A stretch of DNA of 64,000 bases from CAYNEI01 sp964396185 (GTDB taxonomy: Archaea; Thermoplasmatota; SW-10-69-26), in the NCBI GenBank assembly GCA_964396185.1, contig CAYNEI010000001.1, forward strand, positions 62,001-126,000, given 5' to 3'. Below the pieces are notes generated by a model. That model saw only the letters and a program-made list of their open reading frames with translations, was not told the origin of the DNA and searched no databases. The first letter of the stretch is position 1. Each line of letters starts with the position of its first letter. Position numbers and translations under genes: made by a program. Below are positions 43,195 to 54,900 of this stretch, piece after piece.

Positions 43195-46100
43195 CTAACG
43201 TTCATCGCCGTCAGGCGATGCGGACGCGTCCGCATCGCGGGCGAGCACGGCCTGGAGCACCCAGCCGGCCACCCCGATGAGCACGAGCATGATGAGAAGC
43301 AAGGGGATCCAGCCGATGGGGTCATCGATGTCCACGGTGCCGGCCTGCGCGATCTCCACCTCGCCATCCTCGGTGACCATGCGCACGGTGAGCTCGTAGT
43401 CGCCGGCCTCCTCGAAGGTGAACGTGGCCGTGCCCTGGCCGGGGCGCTGGACCTCGATGGGCGCGCTGGCGACCTCAGCACCGTCCCGGGTGGCCACGGC
43501 GGTCAGCTTGCTCGCCGCGCGCTCCCAGGTCACGTTGATCTCCACGGGCTCGCCCGTGTCCCGGTCCCCATCGGCCTTGGCGTGGAGGAACGGGCCCTGG
43601 CCGCGCAGGAGCACGGTCTCATGCGTGACGGTCTTCCCGTGGGCCTCGGCCCGGATGTGGACCAGGAGCTCGCCGCGCCAGTCCGGGAGCTGGATCGCGC
43701 CGTCCTCGATGGGCACCGTGGTCTCGCGCTCGGTGACACGGTGGCGCACCGTGATCGTGGTGTCCAAGGCGTCGTTGTCGGGATCGTCCACCGTGATGGG
43801 GAGCGTGTCCCCGTCGCGCTGGCCCACGGTGATGGTGGGCTCGGCGTCCTGCACGGTCAGACGCTCCGTGAGGGCGGCCTCGTTGCCCACGCGGTCTTGG
43901 GCGGTGAGCGAGGCCACGATCCGGTCCCCGCGCACGACGTTGTCCAGGGCCACGCGGTGGGTGCTGGAGGCCAGGGGGACGGGCAGTGTGGTGCCATCCA
44001 CGGAGAAGGTGAGGGTGTCGAGGCCGCTGAGCTCTTCTCTGGCGGTGACGAGCACCTCGTGGCCCTGGATGTCCAGCAGGAGCTCCGGGGCCTCGTCGTC
44101 GAGCACGAGCTCAAGCGTGCGGTTGGCCTGGTTGCCCACACCATCGGTGGCCTGGGCGTGCACGGGGCCGCTGCCGAGCTCCCTGGCCGGCAGGGTCTCT
44201 CCGACGGGATCCAGGGAGAGGCGTCGGGGGAGCACGAGGTCGAACGCCGTGACCTCGCTGACATCGTCGGTGGCGGTGAAGGTGAGATTCGCTGTGGAGC
44301 GGGCCAGGATAGCTGTGGCGTTGCGCACGCCCTGGTCGGAGGTGATCTCGATGCGGGGCCCGCGCAGATCCGCGGTGAGCTCTTGGGAGGCGCTGGCTCC
44401 TTGGCCGAGATCATCCACCGCGGTGACCGAGAGCGTGGCTTGCTCGCCGTGGAGCAGCGACGGCAGGTCCACGCTGATGTGCAGGCCGCGCTCTAGCAGC
44501 GTGACGCGCTCGCGCAGATCGGCCAGGCGCTGTCCGTCCTGGGTGGCCGTGATCGTGACGTTGCTGGGGCGCACGCTGCGGTCCTCCACCGTGATGGTGA
44601 GCTGGGCGGTGGAGCCCACGACGCTGGCACCGGGCAGGCGGATGCGTGGCTCTTGGGCGCGCTCGACCGTGAGGTTGGCGGTCTCGGTGGCTTGGTTGCC
44701 CCAGTGGTCGGTGACCTCGACGGTCAACGTGTGGTTGCCGGCTTCCAGGCCGGGCACGGTGAGGTTGAACGCCGCTTCCAGGCTCTCGTGAGCGGCCAGC
44801 TCCATCTCCCCATCGAGCACGCGCACGGTCAACGGTGGCGTCTCGTCGGTGGCCGAGAGGTCCACGTGGACCGGCAGGCCAGCTTCCTGGATGGGAGCAC
44901 CCCTGAACCCGTTGATCTCCAGGTCCTCGAGCACCGGGGCTCGGGGCTCCCGGATGTTGTAGACGAGCAGCTCGCGCGAGATCGCACCGGCCACGTCCTC
45001 GGCCACGATGTGGACCTCGTGGCGGCCGGGGCGATCCGTGGGCAGGGGGATGGAGACGTTCTGCTCCGTGGTGTTCGAGGCCAGCACGACCCCGTCACCG
45101 GTGGTCACGTTCCAGGTGATACAAGCCTCGACGCGCTGGCACCCGTCATCGGTGATGTTGAGACGGGTGTGGATGACCTGGTCCTCGTCGGCCTCCTCGG
45201 GAGGCGCGTCGATCACCTGGATCGACGGGGGCTCGGGGTCGAGCTCAAGCTCCACGAAGCCGTCCAGCGTCGCATTGTTGCCATCCCAGTCCACCACGAA
45301 GAGATCCAGCGGCCCCGTGGGGGTCGAGGCCTCGATGGGGAGGGTGAGTTGGACATCGCGGGTGCCGTTGAAGGCGTCGGTGAGGCTGGCGCGAGCCAGC
45401 TCGGTGTCCTCCTGGGAGACGACCACGGAGCGCATGCCACCGCGCCGGTCGGTGATGTTGACGTCCAGGGTGACGTTGCCGCCCACGGGCCCGAAGAGCG
45501 TTCCCTCGACGGTGCCGGGGTCCGTGTCCACGTGCCGGATGCGCGGCGCGTTGGGGTTCCAGGTGGTGATCGAGAACGATTCGCCGCGCTCGACCTGAAG
45601 CGTCGGCTCCCCGCGGGTGCTGCTCACCGGGGTGCCGTCCACGCTGACGAGCTCGACGAGCCAGCCCTGCCAGGGCGCCCCGTCTCCCCAATCCCGGTAG
45701 TGCTCGGTAACGTCGAAGTTGAGCGGGATGTTCGAGGCGCAGTCCTCGCGCGTGTACGTGGTCGTGTGTGGGTCCGTGGTGTTCGGCAGGGTCTCCCACG
45801 TGGTGGTGGTGCCCCACGGTTGGAGCACGCGGCTGGCGCGCAGCGTGAACTCCCGGTCGCACTGCTTGGTGAACGTATCGGAGAACGTGAACCCCTTCAA
45901 TTGGAGGGTCGCCTGCGAGAACGTCGCGTTGGTGTAGCTCGGGAGGAAGAACGGTTTCAGGAAGGCGATTTGGTCCTCCCGGATCTCGTAGGAGAACCCG
46001 TCGATCTCGCGTCCTCCAGCCCCGGTGTCGTCCACGACCACGACGCGCTCGATGCTCATGACCGTGGTCCGCTCGCCCTGCTGTTGGCCGGGCTGGGCCT

Positions 46101-46656
46101 CGGCCGGGGGTGTCAGGGGCACCAGCGCCAGGGCGACCAACACGGCCAGCACCGTGACCGTGATGGCACTGGTGGGGGTGGAGCGGCGTTGGTGGATGAG
46201 CGTGAGGATGCCCCAGGCGGCCAAGAGCAGGAAGGGCGCGCTCACCGCCACGCCAAGGCCTTGGGCTAGGTCCAGGCTCTCGCGCCCGCTCTGGGTGGTG
46301 AGCGCTGCCAGGGCGACCAGCAAGCTGGCCAGGAGCAAGAGAGCTGGGAGCAGGAAGGCCTTAAGCGGTGGGGGTGGCGTGGCCTCGCGGCGGGCTCTGG
46401 CGCCCTCGAAGAGGAGCACCGCGCCGAGAGCGGCAAGCACAGCCGGGATCCAGTCCATGGGCAGCGGCGGGGGGATCGTGGCGGCCAGGCCCGTTGCCAG
46501 GGCCACAAGGGCGAGCCATTCGCGGCCCCAGACCACGGCGATGAGGCCGAGCACGCTGGCGGCTGCGGGGAGAAGCGTGGTGCTGGCTTGGCCGAACAAG
46601 GGGTCCGGTGATGCGGTAAGCAGGGTGCCAGCGCCCACGAGCAGGGCGCCGAGCAC
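43195..46656 (-). CDS. Seven-helix membrane protein with Ig-like repeats (1153 aa)
   Basis: GTG 46656 is the first conventional start, but the first membrane helix looks complete only if translation begins at CTG 46686 (LNRTTTLAIGVLGALL), which overlaps the DUF58 stop as CTGA. About seven membrane helices lie in residues 1-200. An extracellular region of about 225-350 resembles a DNRLRE/CBM-like strand domain (ATLQLKGFTFSDTF, PLNFDVTEHYRDWGDG). Repeated Ig-like units fill 360-1100 (NHTLTVEVTDHWGNQATETANL, DRVGNEAALTERLTV, GNQANRTLELVLDDEAP), followed by a final membrane helix IPLLLIMLVLIGVAGWVLQAVL. Last gene of the operon; a hairpin GCGGC-gaa-GCCGC and a CGAGTGCACTCG palindrome follow. Confidence 0.75.
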   Translation of the reverse strand: MLGALLVGAGTLLTASPDPLFGQASTTLLPAAASVLGLIAVVWGREWLALVALATGLAATIPPPLPMDWIPAVLAALGAVLLFEGARARREATPPPPLKAFLLPALLLLASLLVALAALTTQSGRESLDLAQGLGVAVSAPFLLLAAWGILTLIHQRRSTPTSAITVTVLAVLVALALVPLTPPAEAQPGQQQGERTTVMSIERVVVVDDTGAGGREIDGFSYEIREDQIAFLKPFFLPSYTNATFSQATLQLKGFTFSDTFTKQCDREFTLRASRVLQPWGTTTTWETLPNTTDPHTTTYTREDCASNIPLNFDVTEHYRDWGDGAPWQGWLVELVSVDGTPVSSTRGEPTLQVERGESFSITTWNPNAPRIRHVDTDPGTVEGTLFGPVGGNVTLDVNITDRRGGMRSVVVSQEDTELARASLTDAFNGTRDVQLTLPIEASTPTGPLDLFVVDWDGNNATLDGFVELELDPEPPSIQVIDAPPEEADEDQVIHTRLNITDDGCQRVEACITWNVTTGDGVVLASNTTEQNVSIPLPTDRPGRHEVHIVAEDVAGAISRELLVYNIREPRAPVLEDLEINGFRGAPIQEAGLPVHVDLSATDETPPLTVRVLDGEMELAAHESLEAAFNLTVPGLEAGNHTLTVEVTDHWGNQATETANLTVERAQEPRIRLPGASVVGSTAQLTITVEDRSVRPSNVTITATQDGQRLADLRERVTLLERGLHISVDLPSLLHGEQATLSVTAVDDLGQGASASQELTADLRGPRIEITSDQGVRNATAILARSTANLTFTATDDVSEVTAFDLVLPRRLSLDPVGETLPARELGSGPVHAQATDGVGNQANRTLELVLDDEAPELLLDIQGHEVLVTAREELSGLDTLTFSVDGTTLPVPLASSTHRVALDNVVRGDRIVASLTAQDRVGNEAALTERLTVQDAEPTITVGQRDGDTLPITVDDPDNDALDTTITVRHRVTERETTVPIEDGAIQLPDWRGELLVHIRAEAHGKTVTHETVLLRGQGPFLHAKADGDRDTGEPVEINVTWERAASKLTAVATRDGAEVASAPIEVQRPGQGTATFTFEEAGDYELTVRMVTEDGEVEIAQAGTVDIDDPIGWIPLLLIMLVLIGVAGWVLQAVLARDADASASPDGDER

Positions 46657-46682
46657 GCCGATGGCCAGCGTGGTGGTTCGGT

Positions 46683-47903
46683 TCAGATCTTCACCCCCGC
46701 ACCGTGGGCGTGGCTGACCACGCCCAACGGGAGCTCCACCAGGGTGACCTGGAAGCCACGCAGAGCTTTCACGTTCTCCTCGTGGTTCTCGTAGAGCTCT
46801 TGTTCGAGCTCGTTGGTGGGCTCGGGCACGTTGGGCACGAGGGCTGTGACCGCGCAGTTATGCGCGAGCAAGAGGATCACGCCGTCGAGATCGCCTGGGT
46901 GCATGAACGGTGAGCACACGAGCACCTTGGCGCCCTCGTGGAGCCGGTGCATGTTGTCCCGGATGGCCGGCTCCAGCGGGAAGGTGCCCTCAGGCTCCAT
47001 CTCGGCCAACTGCTGGAAGTAGCGGGCCTTGAAGGCCGAGGATCCGTCGCTTTTGAGCGCCCTGGGCTCTTGGCCCAGGAACAGTGCTGTGAAGGAGTCG
47101 CCGCCCTCGCTGGCCAGCCGGTAGCTCAGAGCCCCGGAGCGGGCCACCTCGTGGATGGGCGCGTCCTGGAAGGGGCCCATGGCGGTCCAGAGGCGGTGGT
47201 CGATGACGGCCAGGGCTTGCGTGGATCGCTCGTCCTGGTACTGGTTGACCATGAGATCGCCTGTGGCGGCCGAGGCCTTCCAGTTGACCAGGCGCAGGGG
47301 GTCCATGGGCAGGTACTCCCGGATGCTGTAGAACTCGCTGCCGGACCCGGGTTTCGTGCTGGAGAACTTGCCGGGCCGGGGGTAGCTGTGCTTGGGCCGG
47401 CCCACGGCGTCCCGGGGCCGGGGCTCGGAGGGGAGCACGGTGAGCGTGAGGCTCTCGGCCTGGATGTCGAGCACGCGTTCGACCAGGCGGAAGGGGTCGC
47501 TGGCCCGCACCTCCAGGGGTGCAAGCGTGTAGGAGCCGCGCACGGGGGTCTCGAGCTCGAACTCAGCGGACAGGGTCTCGCCTTTGCCCAGCACGCCCTG
47601 GACGCGGGCTTGGCCGTGGAGCACGATGCCCTGGGGGAGCGGTTGGTGGACGTCCACGCGCTGGAACCCGCCTGTGGAGGCCACCTCGTAGGTGAGCTCG
47701 GTGCCGCTGCCCTCGGGGATGCGCTCGTTGGCCGCACTGCGCGTGGCCTCGACGCGGATCTGGCGCGCGCTGATCTGGGCGGCCAGGGCCACCGCAAGGC
47801 CTGTAGCACCGAGCAGGGCGAGCACGAGGTGGTTGAGCGCGGCGGCCGCCACGAGCGCAGCGGCCGAGAAGGCGATGACGGTGATGCCTCGCTTGGTGAT
47901 CAT
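46683..47903 (-). CDS. DUF58-family membrane-associated protein (406 aa)
   Basis: Two N-terminal membrane helices (residues about 6-45), then a strand-rich region (VDVHQPLPQGIVLHG, SYTLAPLEVRASDPFRLV) and the DUF58 signature EYLPMDPLRLVNWKASAATGDLMVNQYQ followed by the VWA-like ALAVIDHRLW. DUF58 proteins are typically encoded with MoxR ATPases and are linked to envelope assembly or metal-centre chaperoning. ATG overlaps the DUF4350 stop by 4 bases. No MoxR gene lies downstream in the window. Confidence 0.85.
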   Translation of the reverse strand: MITKRGITVIAFSAAALVAAAALNHLVLALLGATGLAVALAAQISARQIRVEATRSAANERIPEGSGTELTYEVASTGGFQRVDVHQPLPQGIVLHGQARVQGVLGKGETLSAEFELETPVRGSYTLAPLEVRASDPFRLVERVLDIQAESLTLTVLPSEPRPRDAVGRPKHSYPRPGKFSSTKPGSGSEFYSIREYLPMDPLRLVNWKASAATGDLMVNQYQDERSTQALAVIDHRLWTAMGPFQDAPIHEVARSGALSYRLASEGGDSFTALFLGQEPRALKSDGSSAFKARYFQQLAEMEPEGTFPLEPAIRDNMHRLHEGAKVLVCSPFMHPGDLDGVILLLAHNCAVTALVPNVPEPTNELEQELYENHEENVKALRGFQVTLVELPLGVVSHAHGAGVKI

Positions 47904-48949
47904 GGGCGTGCCTCCTCGAGATCCTCATCCTCGAGCTCCGTGAGGTCCAGCAGCGGTTGGTCTGCCGCATCGGGGGCGCGCCAGGGTGCATCCAAGCCGT
48001 CGTCGTGGTCGGCCCAGTCCTCGCTGTCGCGGCCTCGGCGCGCCGCGATCCCCATGATGGCCAGCAGGCCCACGACCCCCCAGGGGAGGATGTCTAAGCT
48101 GGCGGGGAGGTGAAGGGTGCGGAAGAGCGTGAGGCCCACCTCGGCAGGGCCGAGCACGTGGCGGGATTCGTCTACGATGATCTGGGCGCGCTGGCCCGTG
48201 CTTTGCTGGGCTGCGATGGCTTCCACGAGCTGTGGGGCCCCGGCGCGGTTGCTGTAGGCGTTCGTTGCGAACGTTGCGTCCGCCACGAAGATCAGCCGGC
48301 CGGTGCCGGCGCGGTGCTCGATGGCCACAGTGCAGGCGGGCGTGCACGTGGGGTCAGAGGCGTCGATGCGGTCGTTGTCGTCGGCATCCCAGGCGGCCAG
48401 TTGGCTCGTCTCGCCGGCGGTGGTCACCTCAGAGCCCTCGGTGTCGAGTGCTACGGGCTCCCAGAGGTTCACGAAGGTGCCCGCGATGTCCACACGCACC
48501 ACGCTGGGGTTGACCTCGTCCCCGCTCTGGGTGCCGTTCTCGGATTGTGTGGCGAACACGGTGCCAAGCGTGCGCACGCCGAGGCGGTCGAGCAGGCTCT
48601 TGCTGGCGCCTGTGTCGTCGAGCACGATGGCGGTGCCGCCGCGTTCGACGTAGTCGAAGAGCGTGTCGAGCTCGGACTCGGTGTAACCGCGGTCCACGCC
48701 GACAGCCAGGTAGACCGGGTCGGCCTGGTCGGTGTCGACGTTCTCGAGCGCGCTGGGACCGATGAGCAGGCTGGAGACGTCGAAGCCCTGGGCGCGCAGG
48801 GCGTTGACGAGCAGGCTGGCGTCGTCGTCGTCGCTCCCGTAGGCCGAAAGCGGTGCGTCCAGGAGCTGGAGCGATGGCAGCACGAGCAGGAGCGCGATGA
48901 TGGCAGCGAGGCCAGCCCCGCCGCCGACGAGCGCGCGTTGCCGGTTCAT
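47900..48949 (-). CDS. DUF4350-family protein (349 aa)
   Basis: N-terminal membrane helix (ALVGGGAGLAAIIALLLVLPSL), then ASLLVNALRAQGFDVSSL and VDRGYTESELDTLFDYVERGGTAIVLDDT, which resemble the ThuA/glutamine-amidotransferase-like fold of DUF4350, and a second membrane helix near 295-315 (PWGVVGLLAIMGIAARRG). The standard partner of DUF58 and DUF4129 genes in archaea and bacteria. Overlaps both neighbours by 4 bases. Confidence 0.82.
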   Translation of the reverse strand: MNRQRALVGGGAGLAAIIALLLVLPSLQLLDAPLSAYGSDDDDASLLVNALRAQGFDVSSLLIGPSALENVDTDQADPVYLAVGVDRGYTESELDTLFDYVERGGTAIVLDDTGASKSLLDRLGVRTLGTVFATQSENGTQSGDEVNPSVVRVDIAGTFVNLWEPVALDTEGSEVTTAGETSQLAAWDADDNDRIDASDPTCTPACTVAIEHRAGTGRLIFVADATFATNAYSNRAGAPQLVEAIAAQQSTGQRAQIIVDESRHVLGPAEVGLTLFRTLHLPASLDILPWGVVGLLAIMGIAARRGRDSEDWADHDDGLDAPWRAPDAADQPLLDLTELEDEDLEEARP

Positions 48950-51900
48950 GCCACCAACCCCCGGTCGCGCAGGTGGGTCTGGATGCGCTGGAGCTCGGTG
49001 ATGGCCTGCCCGCGCATGTCAGGGGTGACCTGGTTGTACCAGGCGCGCTCGAAGAGCTCGATGAGGCCCATGACGGCTTCGTCGTCGAGATCGAGGCTGT
49101 CGACGAACCGGTGGCCGAACTCGCGCACGGTGTCCGTCTCCTGCTCGGGCTCGCCGAGCACCTCAGCGATGGCCCGCATGCGCAGGTACGCGCGGTAGAT
49201 GGCTGCCTGGAGCTCATCTCCGAGCATGAGCTGGCGTTCCAGGTCCTCGAGGACCTCTTCGATCTGGCGGCCGACGCGCAGGCGCTGGATCACGCGGTGG
49301 AGGATCCAGGCGTCTACAGCGATGAGGAGGACCGCGGCGGTGAGGATGACCCAGGTCAACCCGCCAGGCGGCTGGGCGGCGGTCTCGGCGAGGTTGACCG
49401 TGGCCTCTGCAGGCGCATGGCTTGCATCGCCCCGGTAGCGGGCCACGAGCTGGCTGGGCTCGCCCTGGAACTGGATGACAGCGCGGCCCTGGTCGTCGGT
49501 CTCCTTCGTGATGGCGGGCCCGTCCAGGCTGGCCACGGCGACCACCGCGTTCTGCAGCGGCCCGTCAGGCGTGCTGGCTTCCAGGGTGAGGGTCACGCCC
49601 TGGCCGCCGCGCTCGATCCCGACGCTGAGCTCGACGGGGACCAGGGGGGCCACGAGCACGGTGGTCTCGCTGGGGGCCCAGGCGTCGTCGCCTGGCGTGG
49701 CCACGGTGAGCGCGAAGCGTTGGCTGGAGGTTGCCAGCGACGCGATGGCATCGCTGGGGATGTTGACATCGAAGCTGCCGCGTGCCCGGGTGGTGGCCAG
49801 CACCTCGTCGTTGGCCAGCACTTGGATGGGCAGGTTGACCGGCTGGCCGGTGTCGTGACTGGTGACGCGGCCTTGGATGGAGAGGCTTTGGCCGCGCACC
49901 CACACGAGCTCGCCGGAGGTCTCGATCTGGGTGGGGCTTCTGATCTGGACGGTGACGAAGGCCTCGGCGGGGGTGTGCTCACGGGTGCCGTCGAAGCGGG
50001 CTTGGATGGCATGCTCGCCGGGTTGGGTGTCCTCGGGGACCTCGAGCGTGAGGCTGGCCGAGCCCTCTCCGTCGGTGCGCACGGTGCGGGCCTCGCCCAG
50101 GGGCCAGTTGACCTCGATGGGTTGGTTCGGGATGGGTTCGCCTTGGTCGTCGACCAGGCTCATCTCCATGTTGACCACACCGGCTGCCGGCTCAACGGTG
50201 GCCTGGGCGGTGAGGTTCGAGGCGGCTTGCACGATGAGGTTCAGGTTGCCCTTGGAGGAGAGGATCCCGGGCCCGGCGGTCTCGTAGGTGACCGTGAGGG
50301 GTCCGGCGGGTTGGTCGGCGGGGAGCTCGATGGGGAGCCTGGCTTGGCCCTGTGCGATCTCCGCGGTGGTTTGGAAGCCCGGTGCCTGGAGGGCCACGCG
50401 GGCCTCGGGCACGGGTCGGTCCATGGCGTCGACCAGGGTGAGGTCGAGCTCGGTGGGGGTGCCGCGGGGCACGCGAGTGGGTTGGGCCGAGAGGATCGTC
50501 TCGGAGTGGATGGTGACAGGCGCGGTCGTGTTGGTGGGCTCGTAGCGTTGGCTGCCGAAGACCGAGACCTCCACAGTGGCTGGCCCGATAGCTCCCGACA
50601 CGGGGAGCGAGATGCCGGTGACCCCGCTTCTGCCTTCCATGGTGGTGGCATCCGCCAGGCCTCCCAGGCGGATGGTGACGTCCAGGTCCTCGTCTGGGGT
50701 GGCACCACCCAGGTCCTCGACGTTGATGGTGAAGGTGCTGGGGCGGCCCAGGATGAGCTCGGGGTTGGAGATGTCGACGAGGAGGCGTTGGCGCACGGTG
50801 ATCTCGCTGGCTTCGGTGGCGGGACCGAAATCGTTGGTGCCCAGGAACTGGGCGACCAGGTCCTTGGGGCCTGGCTGGATGTCGCGCGGGACATCCAGCG
50901 AAACCGTCGCGCGGCCGTCCAGGTCCGTGGTGCGGTTGACGGTGTGGCCGGCCAGGCTGACCTGCAGGGGTCCCTGGATGCCGTTGCCTTGGGTGTCCGT
51001 GGCTTCCACGGTGATCTTGACGCGCTCGCCGGCGGTGAGGCTGGCGGGTTTGTCGATGAACTCGAGCCCTGGGACTGGGAGCACGTTGAGGTCGTGGGCC
51101 AGCTCGCTGCTGATGAGCTTGCCCCGCTCGCCGGCAGGCGCCGTGTAGCTGAACTGGATCGTCACCGGCGTGGCTCGGTCCACGTCCGGGAGCGCCACGG
51201 GCGCGGTGAACGTGCCCTGGTCACCGAGTCGGTAGGTCTCCGTGCCCTCGGGGCCTTGGACCTCGAGGCTGCCTTGCGTGACCGGGTCCGTGGCTGCGTC
51301 GAGCACGGTGCCGGTGAACTCGACGCTCTCGCCTGCGCTGCCAGCGCTGGGTGGGGTGTCGAGCTCGATGGTCGTGTTGGCTTTGACGAAGACCTGGCGT
51401 CGGTCCACCGCGCCCACGTCCTCGCCGTCGCCCATGGCCCAGGCCACGATGGCCGGGTTGTTCTCGGGCGCGGCCTGACTGGAGGCCAACGGGTTGAGCG
51501 GGGTGAGCGAGCGGTCCCAGTTGGGTTGCGCGCTGCCGAACCAGGTGCGGCCCGTGCCGGCCAGGTTGGTGGAGGTGGACGTGCTGTCGAGATCGCAGCC
51601 TGTGGTCTGGATGCGGCCCTGGCTGTCGGTGATGAGGATGCAGGCCACCCGGGCCTGGTCGCTGAGCAGGCTGAGCTCGCCGTCGTTGACCAGGCGGCTG
51701 GATTCCGAGCTGGTCATGGCCACGATGGCCACGGGCACGTTGCTGGCGGGGTCCCCGTTGTGCGTGACCTCGATGTCGAGCAGGATCGCATCGCCCTTCC
51801 AGACGATGTCGCTTGGGTCCGCGGCTTTCCCGGCTTGGTTGAGCTCCACGTTGAACGCGCTCTGACCGGCTTGCCCGGTCCACTCGAGCGGCGTGGCCGG

Positions 51901-54900
51901 CGGGCAGGTGATGCCCAGCTCGTTGCACGCGAGATCCCAGGCGTTGGCCGGTGTGGGTTGGCTGGGCAGATGCGCGTACGGGTCAGGGTCCAAGCCGAGC
52001 GCTTCGGAGAGCCCGTCGCCGTCGGCGTCCAGGCCACTGGCCGTGCGGGGGTCCGAGCCGAACCACCAGACCTGGTCGCTGGGCCACGTGGACGGCATGC
52101 CAAGCGCGTACTCGGCGCTGTCGCGCACGCCGTCGGCCTCGAAGTCCGCGCTGGCGGAGAAGACGGCGAGGTTCGGGTTGGAGGGGGATTCGCGGTAGCT
52201 GTGCAGCATCTCCCAGGCGTCTGGGATGCCGTCCCCATCGGCGTCCGTGGTCTCGCCGTTGGGGTCCGCGCTGGGCTCGCACAGGAACGTGCCCGTGGAT
52301 GGCTCGAGGATCGCTCGTTGTCGAGCGGTGGCCAGGCGGTCGGCATCGTTGCCGGGCGTGAACACGCCGCCGTCGCAGGCGCCGTCGAGCAGATGGTCGC
52401 CGTCGGCATCACGGATGCGCACGGCGTTGGTCTCGGGGGAGAGCGGGTCCTGGTCGCTGCCGTCGATCTCGCCGTCGCCGTCGGTGTCGCGCACCAGGGG
52501 GCTAGCGCCGAGCCGGAACTCGTCGCCCATGTCGAGCTCGTCGGTGTCCGGGTCGCCTTGGTCGCTGCCTGGGTCCACCAGGTTACGCGTGTCCGTGGTG
52601 TTCTGGCCGATGGCCAGCCACAAGGCCTCCCAGGCGTCCCCGGCGCCGTCCCCGTCAGAGTCGACGGGGCCAGCGGTGCTGGGGTTCACGCCGGGGTCAC
52701 TCTGGGCGGCTTGGGCCCAGTAGAGGTTGAAGGTGATGCCGGCGATGGAGCAGAACGGGCAGCGCGTGCCGGGCTCGGCCATCTGGGTTGCTTCGTTCCA
52801 GTTGCACCCGCCGGTGCGCACAAGCCAGACGTTGTTGGCCTCGGGTTGGCTGGCCTGCTCGCCGGTGGCCGGCGCGTCGTCCATGCTCTCCAGGATGGAC
52901 ACGATGTCCTCGACGTCGTTGGCCACGAGATCGGATTCCACTGGGAGCTGGGCGTCGCTGTTGGTGCCGGGGTAGCACACGGTCTGGACGTAGGTGCCCG
53001 CCCAGGGTTCCGAGAGCGGGGTCAAGGGGTCGATGGAGGCGTGCTGGCGGTTGGCGGCCTCCCACCCGTCGATGAGCCCGTCGCGGTCGGTGTCGCAGCG
53101 GAAAGGGTCCGTGTTGGCGGTCATCTCGTCGGCGTTGGTGTAGGCCCGGTTGGCCCAGGGCCGTGAGTCCCCGACAGCGTCCTCGTTCGGGTCCCCGTCG
53201 GGGAGCACGCGGCTCCAGCACGCCTGCAAGCCCTCCACCTGGTCGAACTTGCCCTCGTAGTCGTCGTCCCCGTCGGGCACGCCGTCGCCGTCGCTGTCCG
53301 CGTTGCGGGGGTCGAGCAGCCAGACCGGTCGGCCAGAGGCATCGAACCCGGTGAAGGGGTTGGCGAGCTCCCACTCGTCCGGGAGGCCATCTCCGTCGGT
53401 GTCCGCGATGGCCGGATCGGAGGGGGTGAGCTCGCGCAGCTCGCCTTGCTCCTCCTTGGGGTCGATCTCCTCGCCGTCGAGCAGGAGGTTGCTCTGCACG
53501 CTCACGGGCAGGGTCTCGTTGCCGTTGCGGTCGCTGTCCGGGTCCAGGATGTTGGGCAGACAGTCGCCGTCCGGGTCCCCGGCGGGACCGAAGAGCGCGG
53601 GGTCGCGGGCCTGGATCGCAGCGCTAGCCTCGTCGGTGCACTCAGCGGGTGCTGGGGCTTCCAGGTGCTCGGGGAAGGTGCTCTCGGCCTCGACCTGGCG
53701 GTTCTCCCAGTACTCGAGCTCCTCTGCGTCCTTGAGGCCATCGCCGTCGCTATCTGCGGCGGTGGCGTTGAGCCGCATGCCCAGGAAATCGGTGCGGATC
53801 TCGAAGCCGTCCTGGAGCCGATCGCCGTCGCTGTCGGGTAAGAGCGGGTGGGTGCGGGGGAACGTGAGGGTCTCGCCTTCCTGCTCGGTCGTGCCCTCGA
53901 ACTCCTCGAGGTCCGTGAGCCCGTCGTTGTCCGAGTCGACGAGCAAGGGGTTGGAGCTGACGCGGATCTCGCGGCCGTTGAGCTGGATCGCCCAACCGTT
54001 CACCTCGTCGCCGTCCGGGAGCCCGTCACCGTCGGTGTCGGCGTTGAGGGGATCTGTGCCCCAGAAGAGCTCGTCCCCGTTGCCCAGGCCATCCTGGTCC
54101 GGGTCCCCAGCCCCGTCGGCGGGGTCCAGTGGGTCCAGGTCGTGGGTGACCTCCCAGCCGTCCGGGAGCCCGTCACCGTCGGTGTCGCGCTGGGTGGGGT
54201 CCAGGCCACCGGAAAGCGCGTCGCGGGCGGAGCCGGCGCGATCGATGCTGTACTGGGCCTCCAGGGCCGAGCTGAGCCCGTCGCCGTCCATGTCCTGGCG
54301 GCCGACGTTGGCATCGTGGGGGTCGAGATCGAAGACGACGGCGAACCCGTCTGGCAGCCCGGAGCCGCCTGTGCTCGTGCGGGCTGGGTCCGTGGCCTCG
54401 AAGGTGTAGCGTTGGCCCGCGATGGTGGCCTGGCCGTCGAGCTCCTCGACGTCCGTGAGGCCGTCGTCGTCGCTGTCCACCTGGTTGTCCAAGGTGCCCA
54501 GCTCGTGCTCGTCCTCGGCCAACAGGCCATCGCCGTCCAGATCCAGGGTGGCCGACGAGGCGTCCAGGGGGTCATGGCCGCTGTCGATCTCCCAGCCGTC
54601 TTGCAGGCCGTCGCCGTCGGTGTCCGGGTCCCAGGGGTCCGTGCCGTTGGTGAACTCGGCCATGTGCGGGAGCCCGTCGCGGTCCGGGTCGGCGGACGCA
54701 TCGGCGCGCGTGGGGTCCGGGCTGATCAGGCTGGTGAGCGGGTTGACCCGGCTGTTCTCGGCCTCCCAGCCGTCGGGCATCTCGTCGCCGTCGGTGTCCG
54801 CGCTCTGGGGGTTGGTGCCGAAGCGCAGGTCCTCGTGGTCGTCGCTGAGCCCGTCGCCGTCGGTGTCGGCGACCTGGCCCCCGCTCGGGGTGCGTTGGGC

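Noticed and set aside
48973..53166. A 1397-codon open frame on the plus strand opposite the TSP3/DUF4129 gene
   Set aside because: It runs antisense to a gene with clear domains. Its composition (Gly/Val/Asp/Leu-rich, no motifs) is what high-GC codon bias produces on the other strand. Similar long antisense frames occur opposite the 34325, 57403-59463 and 59163-62735 regions.
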